A stretch of 64,000 nucleotides of DNA, from assembly GCF_958298935.1 (NCBI RefSeq), contig NC_084921.1, positions 40,147,001-40,211,000 of the forward strand, read 5' to 3'. A program made the position numbers and the translations under genes. This DNA comes from Phragmites australis (taxonomy: Eukaryota; Streptophyta; Magnoliopsida; Poales; Poaceae). Under the pieces are notes generated by a model. The model saw nothing but the letters and a program-made list of their open reading frames with translations, did no database searches and was not told where the DNA came from. Position 1 is the first letter of the stretch, and every line of letters starts with the position of its first letter. Of the stretch, positions 36,140 through 46,231 are shown in pieces.

Positions 36140-39100
36140 TGTAAGACCCCAACTTAGGATCTCCTATGCCTCACGTATCAGTCCCTGGATCAAGTAGCTG
36201 ATACGTACAGTATAACAATTGTAATATCACAGTTAAACTTCGTACATGAGTATTATGGTTCAGAGTACAAAAGGTTTACAAACCATACCATATATTACAA
36301 ACCTAGTCGAACGGATAGCAAAACTCAGTGGAAAGCAAAGACCCAAAGCCACAAGCAGCTAGGGTGCAAACGTGACTTCTAAGACTACTCTTCATTCTCG
36401 CATTCCCCTTTGGTGAAGTCGGCATCGGCTTCCTCATCTGAATGACAGCAAGAGTGAGTACGAAAGGTACTCAGCAAGCCATATACTACTTCAAGGTGTT
36501 GATAGATGCATAAAAGGGTAATTCAAGGATAAGGCTTTACGGTTTAGTTTGAAGCGTAAAGCAGTTTATGCAAGTATTTAATTGTATCATTCATGATTGA
36601 CTTTAAAACAGTTTAAAGAGTTTAAAACAAGGTAACAAACTATATCTAGGTGGTTTTTGGTCCTATAAGAGGCTACACCTCACTCCGCAGTCTCTATCAT
36701 CATCCCTGGTGTACCTCTAGTACCACACAACTTCTGACAGATTTAGCCAGCAACATTATCACACAGACATCTAGTCCACACACTCACTCATGAAGACACA
36801 CGCACCTGAAGTCTAGTAAAAAAGGTTCTACCTTCACATGTCCATGACCGTGGACATGACTATTTGAATAGTTTTATACTCTGCAGAGGTTGTACACTGT
36901 ACCCACGTGATATGCTCAACCTCCAACCGTTACAAGCGGAGGAGCAAATCATACCAAGACACTTCAATCACCTTTCCTACTGAGCTTTTCTATGAGACAT
37001 GCCAAGTCCCAGAGTCCTTGGACTAAATATCAGATTGGCTATGCCGTCTCTCAAAATATTCAGACAGAGGGGCAAATGGACACTTGGCTCCTCGCTGCTT
37101 TCCAGCCTCCTAGAATGATGAATGATACCCAGCCTAGTCCGGTGAAGAAAAGTCAAATCCTACCCATTCAGGACGAGTAGTTGCACGGGGGTTGCTTAAG
37201 CTTGGTGGCGAAATGACTCGGTCCTTAAGTGACCAGGGCAGTTATCTTCTGGCAAAGAATACCACAGAGGTAACTCAAGCCCCCAGGAGTATGCTCGTCC
37301 AGAGTACTACTCCACCTGCTCCCACCAAAATAGTTTTCACCCATTTTTACACACCACCCACCACATCCCACATGACATCAAGGATTTCACAACCATCACA
37401 GAACTCACAACCATCAAGGATTCATAGTTTATGAGTTATCATTGATAACAATAAATCTTATCTCCGAGGAGAGGTGTTTTAAAAGTGATGTCTCCGAGGA
37501 GACGTATTCAGTCCTGAGCATGTTAGATATCAAGGTGTCATATGTTATTAATATAGATAACAACAGGTAATCCTAGGGTGATATATATTTTTTATTAATA
37601 ACATTTATAGCATGGCAGGTGTTAATAGGATTAACTACTACAAGCAGTTTTAAGGAAAACACGATAGATGGAACATGCGATAATAAGTTTTGTTTTAGTT
37701 GATCATGTAGATTACTAGAAAACATAGGTCCAATTTGATCAAGGAGATGGGACTTTCCTTCTCCGAGGTTTTCTTCAAAATCTTGGTTGTAGTCAGGATC
37801 TTCCTCGCTCCTGATGCTCCCTACACAGCACTCACAGAAATATGGTGGTTCTGCAATTGTGACTACGATCATTAATGAGCTACACTAGAGAAGAATCAAA
37901 TAACACCAAATGGAAAAAAAAAATGAGCCCTAATGGATATCAGCTATGATATATAGATAGATCTCAAATTTAGATAAATTTTGGCGAAAGAATCACCAAA
38001 ATCGGAGTCAGAACAGAGAAGTTATGACTCCCGGAAGATTAAATCTAAAATTAATTTGGAAAATTATGAAATTGTAATATTCATAGGTGGGGCCCATAGT
38101 TGAGACCCACATGAATAGTACCAAGTTGGGCCAAAATGGGCTCAGGTTGGGCTAGGTTTGGGCTTGGGCCACACAATGCCCGACTTTTGGCGGCTGAGCT
38201 GGCAGACAGACGGTGTGTGGGCTGAGCCATGGCCCACTCGATCGAGCTGCATAGGCGCGAGAGTAGGCCGAGCCACGCGCGCGGGCGTGTGCACGGGCTC
38301 GCTGGCCAGCGGAGCGACGAAGGGGATTAGGCGGCGGTGAGCAATCACGGCGGAGCCACATCGGAGAGCTTGTCGAATCGCGCTCCTGGTGAGAACTAAC
38401 GACGGCGAAGACATGATGGGCATCTATGCACTACAGGGAACTCATCTAGAAGCTTGTTGACGACAAGCGGTGCTCAGGGTAGTGCCAGACGACGACGGGG
38501 GAAGACGGCGGTGGCATGGAGAAACTGGATAGCACCACCCCTCAATTATGTGTGGTCAACCTGCATGGAAAAGGGGTCTAGAGCTCCTTGTGCTACTCAG
38601 CACGAAGGTCGGACTACACACAAGGGCTTATGCACGTCGGCGACGACCATGGCACGATGGCGGAGGACCAAACGCATGACTGCATGCAGCCACACGAAGA
38701 GAGAGCATGCTAACAATGCCTCGCTAGCTAGGAGGGTGCACGAGGGGACCGGGATGCTCACCGAACTTGAAAATAGCGAGAAGCTGGACAGCATCCGGGG
38801 AAGCGACGGTGTGGTAGTGATGGAACGGCTCGGCTTCCGGTGCGGGCGGGCTCCCGTCAGGCTTCCAATCGATGGAGAGAGCCAAAGGGATGACGGTGAG
38901 CTTGTGGTGCTTTTCGGCAACTCACGTGGAAGAATCGGTGACAGTGGAGCTACAATGGCGAGAATGATGATGGTGGCGGCGCGGTGGTGGTGGCAAAGTG
39001 GGGAAAGAGAGAGAGAGACTAGGCCACTCTATTTATAGAGGGAGAGGGTGCACAGAGAGGCGGTGGGAGCACAACGACGTGGCGCACGGGGGCGATGACG

Positions 39101-40008
39101 GTGGGAAGGTGCGACACGGCTTCTCTACAGCGGTGGTAGGTCTGCATCGGCCACGCGTGTTTGCAGGCACGGAAGTCTCACGGCGTCAGGCGCTCGGGTG
39201 GTATGTTGTGAGGGCAGAGAGAGAAGAGAGAACGAGAGTGAGAAGAGATGTCACGGGGGGGGGGGAGGGCGAGAAAGTCACCGGCACATTCATTGCACCA
39301 ACCGTCGCGGTGGCGCGGCGTCGCGCTTGAGGAGAGGGAGAAGGCGCGGGCGGATGAGCGCGAGATGGGCGACACGTGGATGGCCAAGGCTTGCGCGTGG
39401 GCGCTGGTGAGCGGGCTGGCCAACGCATGAGGAAGTTAGGCCGGCAGCGCGGTTGCAGTCCAGGCGTGGGAGAAGGGAGTCGGGCTGGTTGGGCTGGCTT
39501 GCTGGGCCGCGCCGAGAGGGAAAAAGGAGAAGCTGCCAAGGAGAGAAAAGGATTAGACTCGTAGTGAAATTGAGAAAAGGAAAAGAAAAGAAGGTTTGGG
39601 TTTAAATTCAATTGAGATATTTGAATTTGAATTTGACTTTAGATTAGGATCAATTCTAATGGGAATATTTGAATTATGAATTCGAAGTAAAGCTATGAGA
39701 TTTGGAAGATGATTTGAATCAAAATGAATTTGAGCTAAATAGAATTTAAGAATAGATTTAAAATTGAAAGACATTTAATTTCAAATCTCCACTCAAGGAA
39801 CTATAAAAATCATAAACCAAATGTAGATGAATCAATTAATGTATGGAGAAGTTTAGAATTTAAGGTAGTGTATTTTGGAATACTTAGCCAAAGTAATACA
39901 TTTGAATATGTATTTTCCCTTGATTTTAGTTGGCTTAATTAATCACAAAAAGTTTAATTTGGAGCAAAATATGCAATTAATTAGTATGCTAAAACTCAGT
40001 ATGTTATA
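36140..40008 (-). repeat. Gypsy LTR family X, copy 3: complete solo LTR (3869 bp)
   Basis: The plus strand starts TGTAAGACCCCAACTTAGG and ends CAGTATGTTATA (expected TTACA, one change). GTTAT flanks both ends (36135-36139 and 40009-40013). It carries the palindrome GAGTACGAAAGGTACTC (36456-36472), a GC-rich segment at about 38080-39560 and a good TATA box near 39030 on the minus strand. It lacks the nested LTR seen in copies 1 and 2. Open frames in the GC-rich part differ between copies and are not supported as genes. Confidence 0.85.
39029..39038 (-). promoter_or_regulatory. TATA box of LTR family X
   Basis: The minus strand reads CTATAAATAG, within a short palindrome CTCTATTTATAGAG, at the edge of the GC-rich block. 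The place suits the U3 promoter of the LTR. Confidence 0.6.
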
Positions 40009-40013
40009 GTTAT

Positions 40014-40862
40014 CTTCAAGCTGCTCGAGTCATTTCTCCTGCATCCTGCATCATTGATCCTCTCTGATCCCTGCCCCACCACCTAGTTTGCGTACCATCG
40101 CCGTGTTTTTTCCTATGCTACCATGTGGACACCTCTATGCATGTTGGTTAGTTCATCCGATTTATGTCCCGTGCTCTTCGCCTTGTCCACCACAGCTATA
40201 CCACCAGTGTATCCATCTACTTTTATTTGCATGCATAGTTTTCTCCTTGCCTCAGCCTTCATCCACACCGGTGATAATCACCATGTTGTGCAGCCCTATC
40301 GCATCGCACATCACCACTATCATGAGCCCTCCTAACCCAACTCCTTTGGTGTTGCTACTGCAATCCTCCAAACACTAGGAAATGATTATGATGGCCCCTT
40401 TCTTCGTGCACCTAGTTCTGGTAAAGCTGGCATGTACCTTTGTCCATGATGCACACCTCATTCTGGCAAAACCGGTGCATCACCCCATCCTCAATGACCT
40501 TGACCTCAGCATCAAAGTCTCTATCAACAGCTAGCCTAAAGCATCACCATCACTTCACCACACACCTTGCATATGTGGCTTCTTCTGTGACTACCTCGAC
40601 TACATCAACCCTAACTTCAGCTACCTCATGCATAGCTACCCTAACCACGGTTGGACCACACCCTTCGCTCTTGGCTACTTCGACATTGGCACAAAGGGCT
40701 ATCTTTCGCTTGAGTAACTCATTGGCTTCCTCTACAGTCACAGCGTTTGTGATGCAATAGTGCTCCTTTACGACTGTGAGGGATGTCGGTCCATCAGTTT
40801 CCCACCTTCAGTTTCCTCTTCAGTCTAATTGTCTGTGCCGCTCCTGTTACGAGTGCACGGGA
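40014..40862 (+). other. Internal region of the copia-like element, right part
   Basis: This C/T-rich sequence has short Ser/Thr/His-rich open frames but no pol motifs. It ends GTGCACGGGA, a weak polypurine tract, directly before the 3' LTR. It continues the left internal part across the GTTAT target site. Confidence 0.55.
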
Positions 40863-41037
40863 TGTTAGATTATATTAGCATATATTTGTATTTCATAGTT
40901 CATGATTTGTAATCCCGTGATATATGCCTTATCTCTACGAAATATTTTTTTTTCTCTTCAAACCTTGTACTCTATATAAACCAATCAACCAGGCTTAATA
41001 GTATATCTATCGCATTACACTAATTCCTCCTTTTTAA
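40863..41037 (+). repeat. 3' LTR of the copia-like element
   Basis: It starts TGTTAGATTATATTAGC and matches the 5' LTR with several substitutions. The final CA has become AA. The target repeat ATAAT follows. Divergence between the two LTRs is visible, so the insertion is not recent. Confidence 0.82.
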
Positions 41038-41042
41038 ATAAT

Positions 41043-41752
41043 TATCTTGCCCCTTCCTATCACCTACCAAACCATAGGGGACTGACCAATATGACGAGGT
41101 GAGGCGGCCGTCCTACCTTTCCGGCTGCGAGATCTCCATACCATTCTCTCTGCACCGTGTTTTTTTACTCTAGCAACACTTATTCATTGCAAAATGAGTG
41201 ACTCCATCCTATCTATATTTTTAGATGGAACCGCTACTTTACCAAACACATCACAGAGAAAACAGTACACGCTGGCTCGTTGATCTGTCTTAGTATTTCT
41301 GTTCACCTCAATCTAAACGCAGCTTTCAGATCTATAGGATTTCATCAGAGAGTATGCCACCGCATTTTTTTATTTTCCTCAAGAAAACAGTAGATACCGG
41401 CTAGTGGGTCCTTTTTAGTGCTTCTGTTCACCTCAATCGAAAGTTCTAAACGTGTCTAGAGAAAGAAACAAATCTCACTTTTCATCAAAAGAGCAATTAG
41501 CAATAGCATTAAGTGCTACAGGGTAGCAACAGTGTTGCAGAGAGAGGAGAGCGTACTCCATGTTTGCGGAGAGAGGAGATAGTCTGCATAACTGTTTATA
41601 GACAGTGGATTCGGAAAGAAAAAAAGAGTAATAGAGGTAGAAAATAAAGTAGTCGATGAAAATGAAAAAATAGAGAGTATTATAATAGCGTTAGATAATA
41701 CTATAATAATATTATAGTGAACGAATTTTTAAAATAACTGCTAAAAATAATC
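41043..41752. other. 3' flank of the F-box gene, no other gene seen
   Basis: Two related blocks ending TTCTGTTCACCTCAATC occur at about 41263 and 41388. A small AT-rich hairpin-like stretch lies at 41660-41730. No coding signal is present apart from the adjacent minus-strand gene. Confidence 0.4.
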
Positions 41753-43057
41753 TTAGCAATCAAATTGCAAGTGCCGACGATGGATTGATCTGATACAGTG
41801 TGAGGCGGTACATGCTCGTGGGCCCGCCGATCCAACTCCCAGCGCTAGCTGGTCCAACCCCACCGGCGAGCACGCGAGGATGGCGCGCCCCAGTGGCTCG
41901 GCTCGCAGGGCGGGCGCGCACGGCACCCACTCCCACCGCGCCACGGCGGTGGCGCTCCCGTCCGCCTTCCCCTCCCGCAGCTCGTAGAGCACAGCACCGT
42001 TCGCCGGCTCGGCCGCATTGTACACGTACCCACCCGTGGCGTAGCCGCACACCCCGATCGACGGCGGCGTGTCATCCAGGTCCTCCTCCTCCCCGTCCTC
42101 GTCTTCGCAAGGGAACAGCCTCTCCGACATTTCGATCGGCATTGCGTCGTTCGACAAGGCGGGGGTCGGCTCCAGAGTGTCGCCATTCACCTCCCATGCC
42201 TGGACGACGACTCTGCACTCTGCTTCCATGTCTGCCCGCTTCGCCCCGAACAGAACGAGCCGCTCGTCGGCGCCGGCGCGACCTGGCGCGACGCCCCACG
42301 TGGAGACTGCGGCGTCCGGGACGAGGCGATGGCTCGGGCCCCACCTCCGGTTCGCCGGGTCGAACCAGCTCGCCCACCCGGTGGTTCTCTCCACGAGGTA
42401 CACCCGTTGGTCGGTGGCGGCCGCCGAGAGCCACGTTGCCGCCGCGGACTCCCTGAGCGCGTCGGGCATCGGCTCGCAGGCCGTCCAGCCGCCTCCCTCG
42501 TGCACCTCCACTGCCGCGGCGTCCTCGCCCTCGGCCAGAGCCAGCTGGCACGCGCCGCCGAGCGCGACGACGCGGTCGCCCACCGCGGCGAACACAGGGT
42601 CGACGCGCCACACGCTGGGGGCCTTGAGGACGACGCAGGCGGCCGTCCCGAGTGGGCCGCCCGCGACGTCGAGGCCAGAGAGGGAGATCGCGCAGACGCG
42701 GTCCCCGCGCGCGCCGCGCAGGAGGCGGACGTGCGACGGCGTGGCGTGGCGCGTGGCCGGCACGGTGAACCACGCGCCCGAGTTGGGGTCGTACGCCGCG
42801 GTGGATCGGCGCCCGCTGCCCTGGAGGTGCACGACGAGCCAGGGCAGCCGCCGCGGGCGCCAGCGCAGCGTGGCGCGCACCGCGCGGAGCCACTCCCGCG
42901 AGACCCGCGCCGTGGCGGCGAGGTCGGCCGCGGGGACTCGCGCCACCACCGACTCGAGCACGTCGCCGTGGAGGTACATCGCCGCCAGTGACGCGCCGTC
43001 GTCCTCGCACCCTTCCTGGTGCCGCCGCTGCTTCACCTCGTGACCTCGAACGCCCAT
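41753..43057 (-). CDS. F-box/kelch-repeat protein
   Basis: This is a single open frame of 434 residues, GC-rich as in grass genes. An F-box lies at residues 28-65 (YLHGDVLESVVARVPAADLA, then VSREWLRAV). It is followed by a kelch-like beta-propeller region with repeating aspartate-proline-Trp units (AAYDPNSGAWF at 88-97, WFDPANRRWG at 231-240). F-box proteins join SCF ubiquitin ligases through SKP1, and the propeller selects the substrate. An acidic insert (EDEDGEEEDLDD, 318-329) lies before the last blades. I chose the ATG at 43057, because 52 codons upstream to 43213 look like leader sequence. The last about 25 residues look unconserved, which may mean a shifted end. It resembles the Arabidopsis At1g23390 group. 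Confidence 0.85.
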   Translation of the reverse strand: MGVRGHEVKQRRHQEGCEDDGASLAAMYLHGDVLESVVARVPAADLAATARVSREWLRAVRATLRWRPRRLPWLVVHLQGSGRRSTAAYDPNSGAWFTVPATRHATPSHVRLLRGARGDRVCAISLSGLDVAGGPLGTAACVVLKAPSVWRVDPVFAAVGDRVVALGGACQLALAEGEDAAAVEVHEGGGWTACEPMPDALRESAAATWLSAAATDQRVYLVERTTGWASWFDPANRRWGPSHRLVPDAAVSTWGVAPGRAGADERLVLFGAKRADMEAECRVVVQAWEVNGDTLEPTPALSNDAMPIEMSERLFPCEDEDGEEEDLDDTPPSIGVCGYATGGYVYNAAEPANGAVLYELREGKADGSATAVARWEWVPCAPALRAEPLGRAILACSPVGLDQLALGVGSAGPRACTASHCIRSIHRRHLQFDC

Positions 43058-43646
43058 GTCTTTCTTTCCACGAGCAACTAAGCACAACGGCTTTCGCTTC
43101 TGGTGCAGGCTTTGGCTTGATCGCTTTCTAATTTGGGCCCAGGAATGACAAGCTAAATAGATAAGCGGGATCTTTGTGGAGGCACGAGTGGACGAGCGGT
43201 GGTCAATGGTCATTGGATGGTGGGTCCGAGTCTAGAATCGGGACAAAGTCAGCAGATATCTGCCACCAATGCGAGAACGCGGTGGTAAACAACTTTCGCT
43301 TCTTTCCGCAAGATGCAGCCTGCTGACTAGCTAATAATATTAGTATTAGTATATATTAACTGGTATTCATGTATTTAGAAGAATATTAAGATTTAATAAG
43401 ATAAATTAAGGACTATAATAAAACAATAATATAAAATAAATATCATAATAACATGTTTTTATATTTTTATCTCAAATAATATATATTTATCCAAACAACT
43501 AAATATTAATTTTTTTACCAAACTGAACATATATAAATAACTAAATAAATTATACCAGATACACTTAGCATGTCTAGAAGGCTGCGTTTGGTACCCCTAA
43601 ATGCGCTACAGGCAACCTAGTTCGATTCAAGGGTCGCAAAAGGTAA
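43058..43646. repeat. 5' flank of the F-box gene with an AT-rich MITE relic
   Basis: 43060-43300 should hold the F-box promoter and leader; no clear TATA box was found. 43320-43560 is AT-rich and resembles the interior of the MITE at 53979-54423 (AAGATTTAATAAGATAAATTAAG versus AAGACTTAATACGATAAATT-type sequence). It ends with GCGTTTGGTACC, a probable terminal-repeat fragment. Confidence 0.45.
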
Positions 43647-44230
43647 GAGCATCTCCAACCGACTACTCATATTTGATCCCCTATTTCTCTTATTTAGAGC
43701 CTCCTTATCCAGATTTCATCCCCTACTTCTCAGCGCGTTCCAACCGGTCTTTTATATTTGACCCTCTATATTCGAATCACCTCTATTTTATTAATATCTG
43801 ATAACTCTCTCTCCTCTCTCTCCAGAGCCTCTCTCCCGACGCTGGCCAGAGCTCCCTCTCTCTCCCTGCTCCTTCTCTCTCCCCAACCTCCCTCTCCTCG
43901 AGATCCCTCTCTCCACGCCTCCATGGCACGGGCGGGTGAGTGAGGGGGTGACGGCGCAGCGTGGGCGGGTGAGCGGGTGCGGGGAAGCGTGGGCGGGCAG
44001 GCGTGGGGCAGTGCGGCGACGCGGGAGGGGCCGTGCGTGGACGCGGTGGCGCGGGTGAGGGGCCGGATGAGAGGTCGGATGAGGAGCCACTGGATGTAGG
44101 GGGTGAGGGAGGAGATTTGGGAGTTCCTCAAATAAAAAGAACCGGATAAGGGGTCAGTTGGAGACCAATTTTCATCGTTTTCTCTTAAATATAGGATAGA
44201 GGTACGAAGAGGACTTGGTTGGAGATACTG
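43647..44230. mobile_element. Harbinger-like TIR element (584 bp)
   Basis: Left end GAGCATCTCCAACC and inverted right end CAGTATCTCCAACC are flanked by TAA on each side (43644-43646 and 44231-44233), which suits the PIF/Harbinger 3-bp target. AT-rich arms surround a GC-rich centre (43840-44100) with open frames on the minus strand. The centre has no recognised domain and may be captured host DNA. Confidence 0.7.
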
Positions 44231-46231
44231 TAAGAAAACCCATTTCAAATATATATTTATATATCAGCAGACGTCTGCATTTGCCGAGGGAACGACGACA
44301 ATGACGTCAAGGGTTATCCTTTTGCCGCTGATTTTTTTATGGACCCGAGCTTAATTTCTGAAAAACGTTATCATCGTCGTGATATATAGCCAATAGTACG
44401 TCTCATCTGACGTTGCCAAACTTTTTATTTAGCAATTATTCAGGTGCGTGAGTCACGGCGCATAAATGCGACCGGCAAGTATGATCTATTCTGAGAAGAA
44501 CTGTTGTCTGGTGTGGTGTGGTGTGGAGCGGAGCCAGAGAGGGTAGGAGAGCGAACCACTACCGACGTGCTAACAATAGTGCTGATGATGGATCAGAAGA
44601 AAAAAAAATGTCCTTTTTCCTAATAGGCTGCTCGGATTATTTCTTGTTCATAATAATATCTCCACGGTGCGCGTCCGTGTCGCTGCTTTTCTAGAAGAAT
44701 TTCATTTCAAGCGCAGACCAAAATTATGCTGCAAACGTGCCACTATCAGATTTGTGGGTAGTGCATCTGTCGTTTCACTTCTTTTCTCATTTGACAAAGT
44801 TATGGGCGCCATAATTTTCGCAAGATTAACATGCTGTTCAGATAAGTACTATAAAATAGCGTGCCGTATAACATGTCGCCGAGGATGACCGACGATGGGT
44901 TAACTTATTCCATGTATAACATGCATTATCATTTAAAAGCAAACTCTGCTAGCAACTGTCTAGATTAATTAATCAGTTCAAATAATTAAGGTTTCCTCTC
45001 TAAATTTATACTTAACACACAGCTCTGATATGTGTCAGTAATGCTTGAAAACAAGCTGCATCCCATGTCCTAAATGAGGGGGAGATTCTGATGAGTCTAG
45101 ACCAGTAACATGGTAGAAAATAAATTCATCTATTATCTTAATATTTGAGAAAAAATAAACCTCCATATTCACTTTAAATATTACAAAATTATCACATCAA
45201 TCGAAAAAAATCTAGACCACATATTATTACAAACATCTAATGGTCTAGATTAAACAAAAGAGTTTATATCAAATACGATTAATAAATAGCTAAATTGGAA
45301 ATTAAAATATATGAAAAATTAGCAGTTCGATTTCCATACGGATTGAAAAGCATAAATCTAAACAAAGGGTCCTGGTAAAATAAAATAAAGTAATAATTAA
45401 AATTAGCGTTATAATAGAAAAATAAAGATCCATATCAAATATAGTCTTAAAAATCAAATTATTAGAAAAATTCATGTAAAATATAATTAATCAATAGCTA
45501 AAATTTATAATAAAACATAATGAAAACATTTCAAAATTCTGATTAAGATAATAAATTAAGAAACACCGTGTAACTCAAAATCGTCGTATCAAGCAAGCAA
45601 AAGGCAAGACATAACATGTAAGCAAGACAAATTTTTTTTGGTTTTGGTTAGGCTGCCAAAACTTGACGTCTGATTTTGACAGCTGATCAAAATACATACG
45701 AATCAAAATAATACATGTATACGATTTGGGTACAAGTTTACAATATACATAGTTTTCTCTTCCACTAATATAATTTTTAATCTCTTCTTTTAATTTTATG
45801 TGTTTTGTAACTAAATGATACTAACTCGGAAAAAAAAAACTAAAGAGACTAAGTTTTAATCAAATACTATCATAATAAAATATTACGGCGATACTAACCA
45901 TGTTTTTAGGTAGACCAAATTGCTAGTTGTATATATATATGAGAAGATTCGAATTCACAATTCGCCATCCAATATTCTCGCAAAAAATGTTATTGAATAA
46001 GTTCACTTCTCCTCCATGTCATGCAGATTCCTAATTTCTTTCAGCCACTCCCGGATGTTATTCAATGACAAATAATCAATTATCCCCGGGGTAAGGGGAG
46101 GAAGATGACGTCCATAACTGCGACGATAGGAAGACAAGCCGATCAAATCCACGGTGAGGCAACTAAGGTGACCCTATGTACGGCAGTACCAGTGACTCAG
46201 TAAGCTTGACGATGGTTAGCCACAAACAAGG
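44231..46231. other. Intergenic stretch, no gene seen
   Basis: This is AT-rich sequence with scattered short open frames. I found no domain, terminal repeat or array. Confidence 0.4.

Larger units (their letters stand above)
25723..41037 (+). mobile_element. Copia-like non-autonomous LTR element carrying nested gypsy insertions
   Basis: Short LTRs starting TGTTAGATTATAT lie at 25723-25895 and 40863-41037. The 5-bp direct repeat ATAAT flanks the whole (25718-25722 and 41038-41042). A degenerate initiator-Met primer site follows the left LTR, and a purine-rich ACGGGA precedes the right one. The element's own internal sequence is only 25896-26901 plus 40014-40862, and neither part shows gag or pol domains, so it is a LARD/TRIM-like non-autonomous element. 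Everything between is later gypsy material and a duplicated piece of its own internal region. Confidence 0.8.

Noticed and set aside
38454..39611. Long frames in the GC-rich part of the LTR at 36140-40008
   Set aside because: They lie within an LTR, differ from copy 1 and show no domain.
42069..43085. Long open frames in other frames over the F-box gene
   Set aside because: They overlap the F-box/kelch frame in GC-rich DNA, are Arg/Ala/Ser-rich and carry no domain; the minus frame ending at 41753 explains the region.
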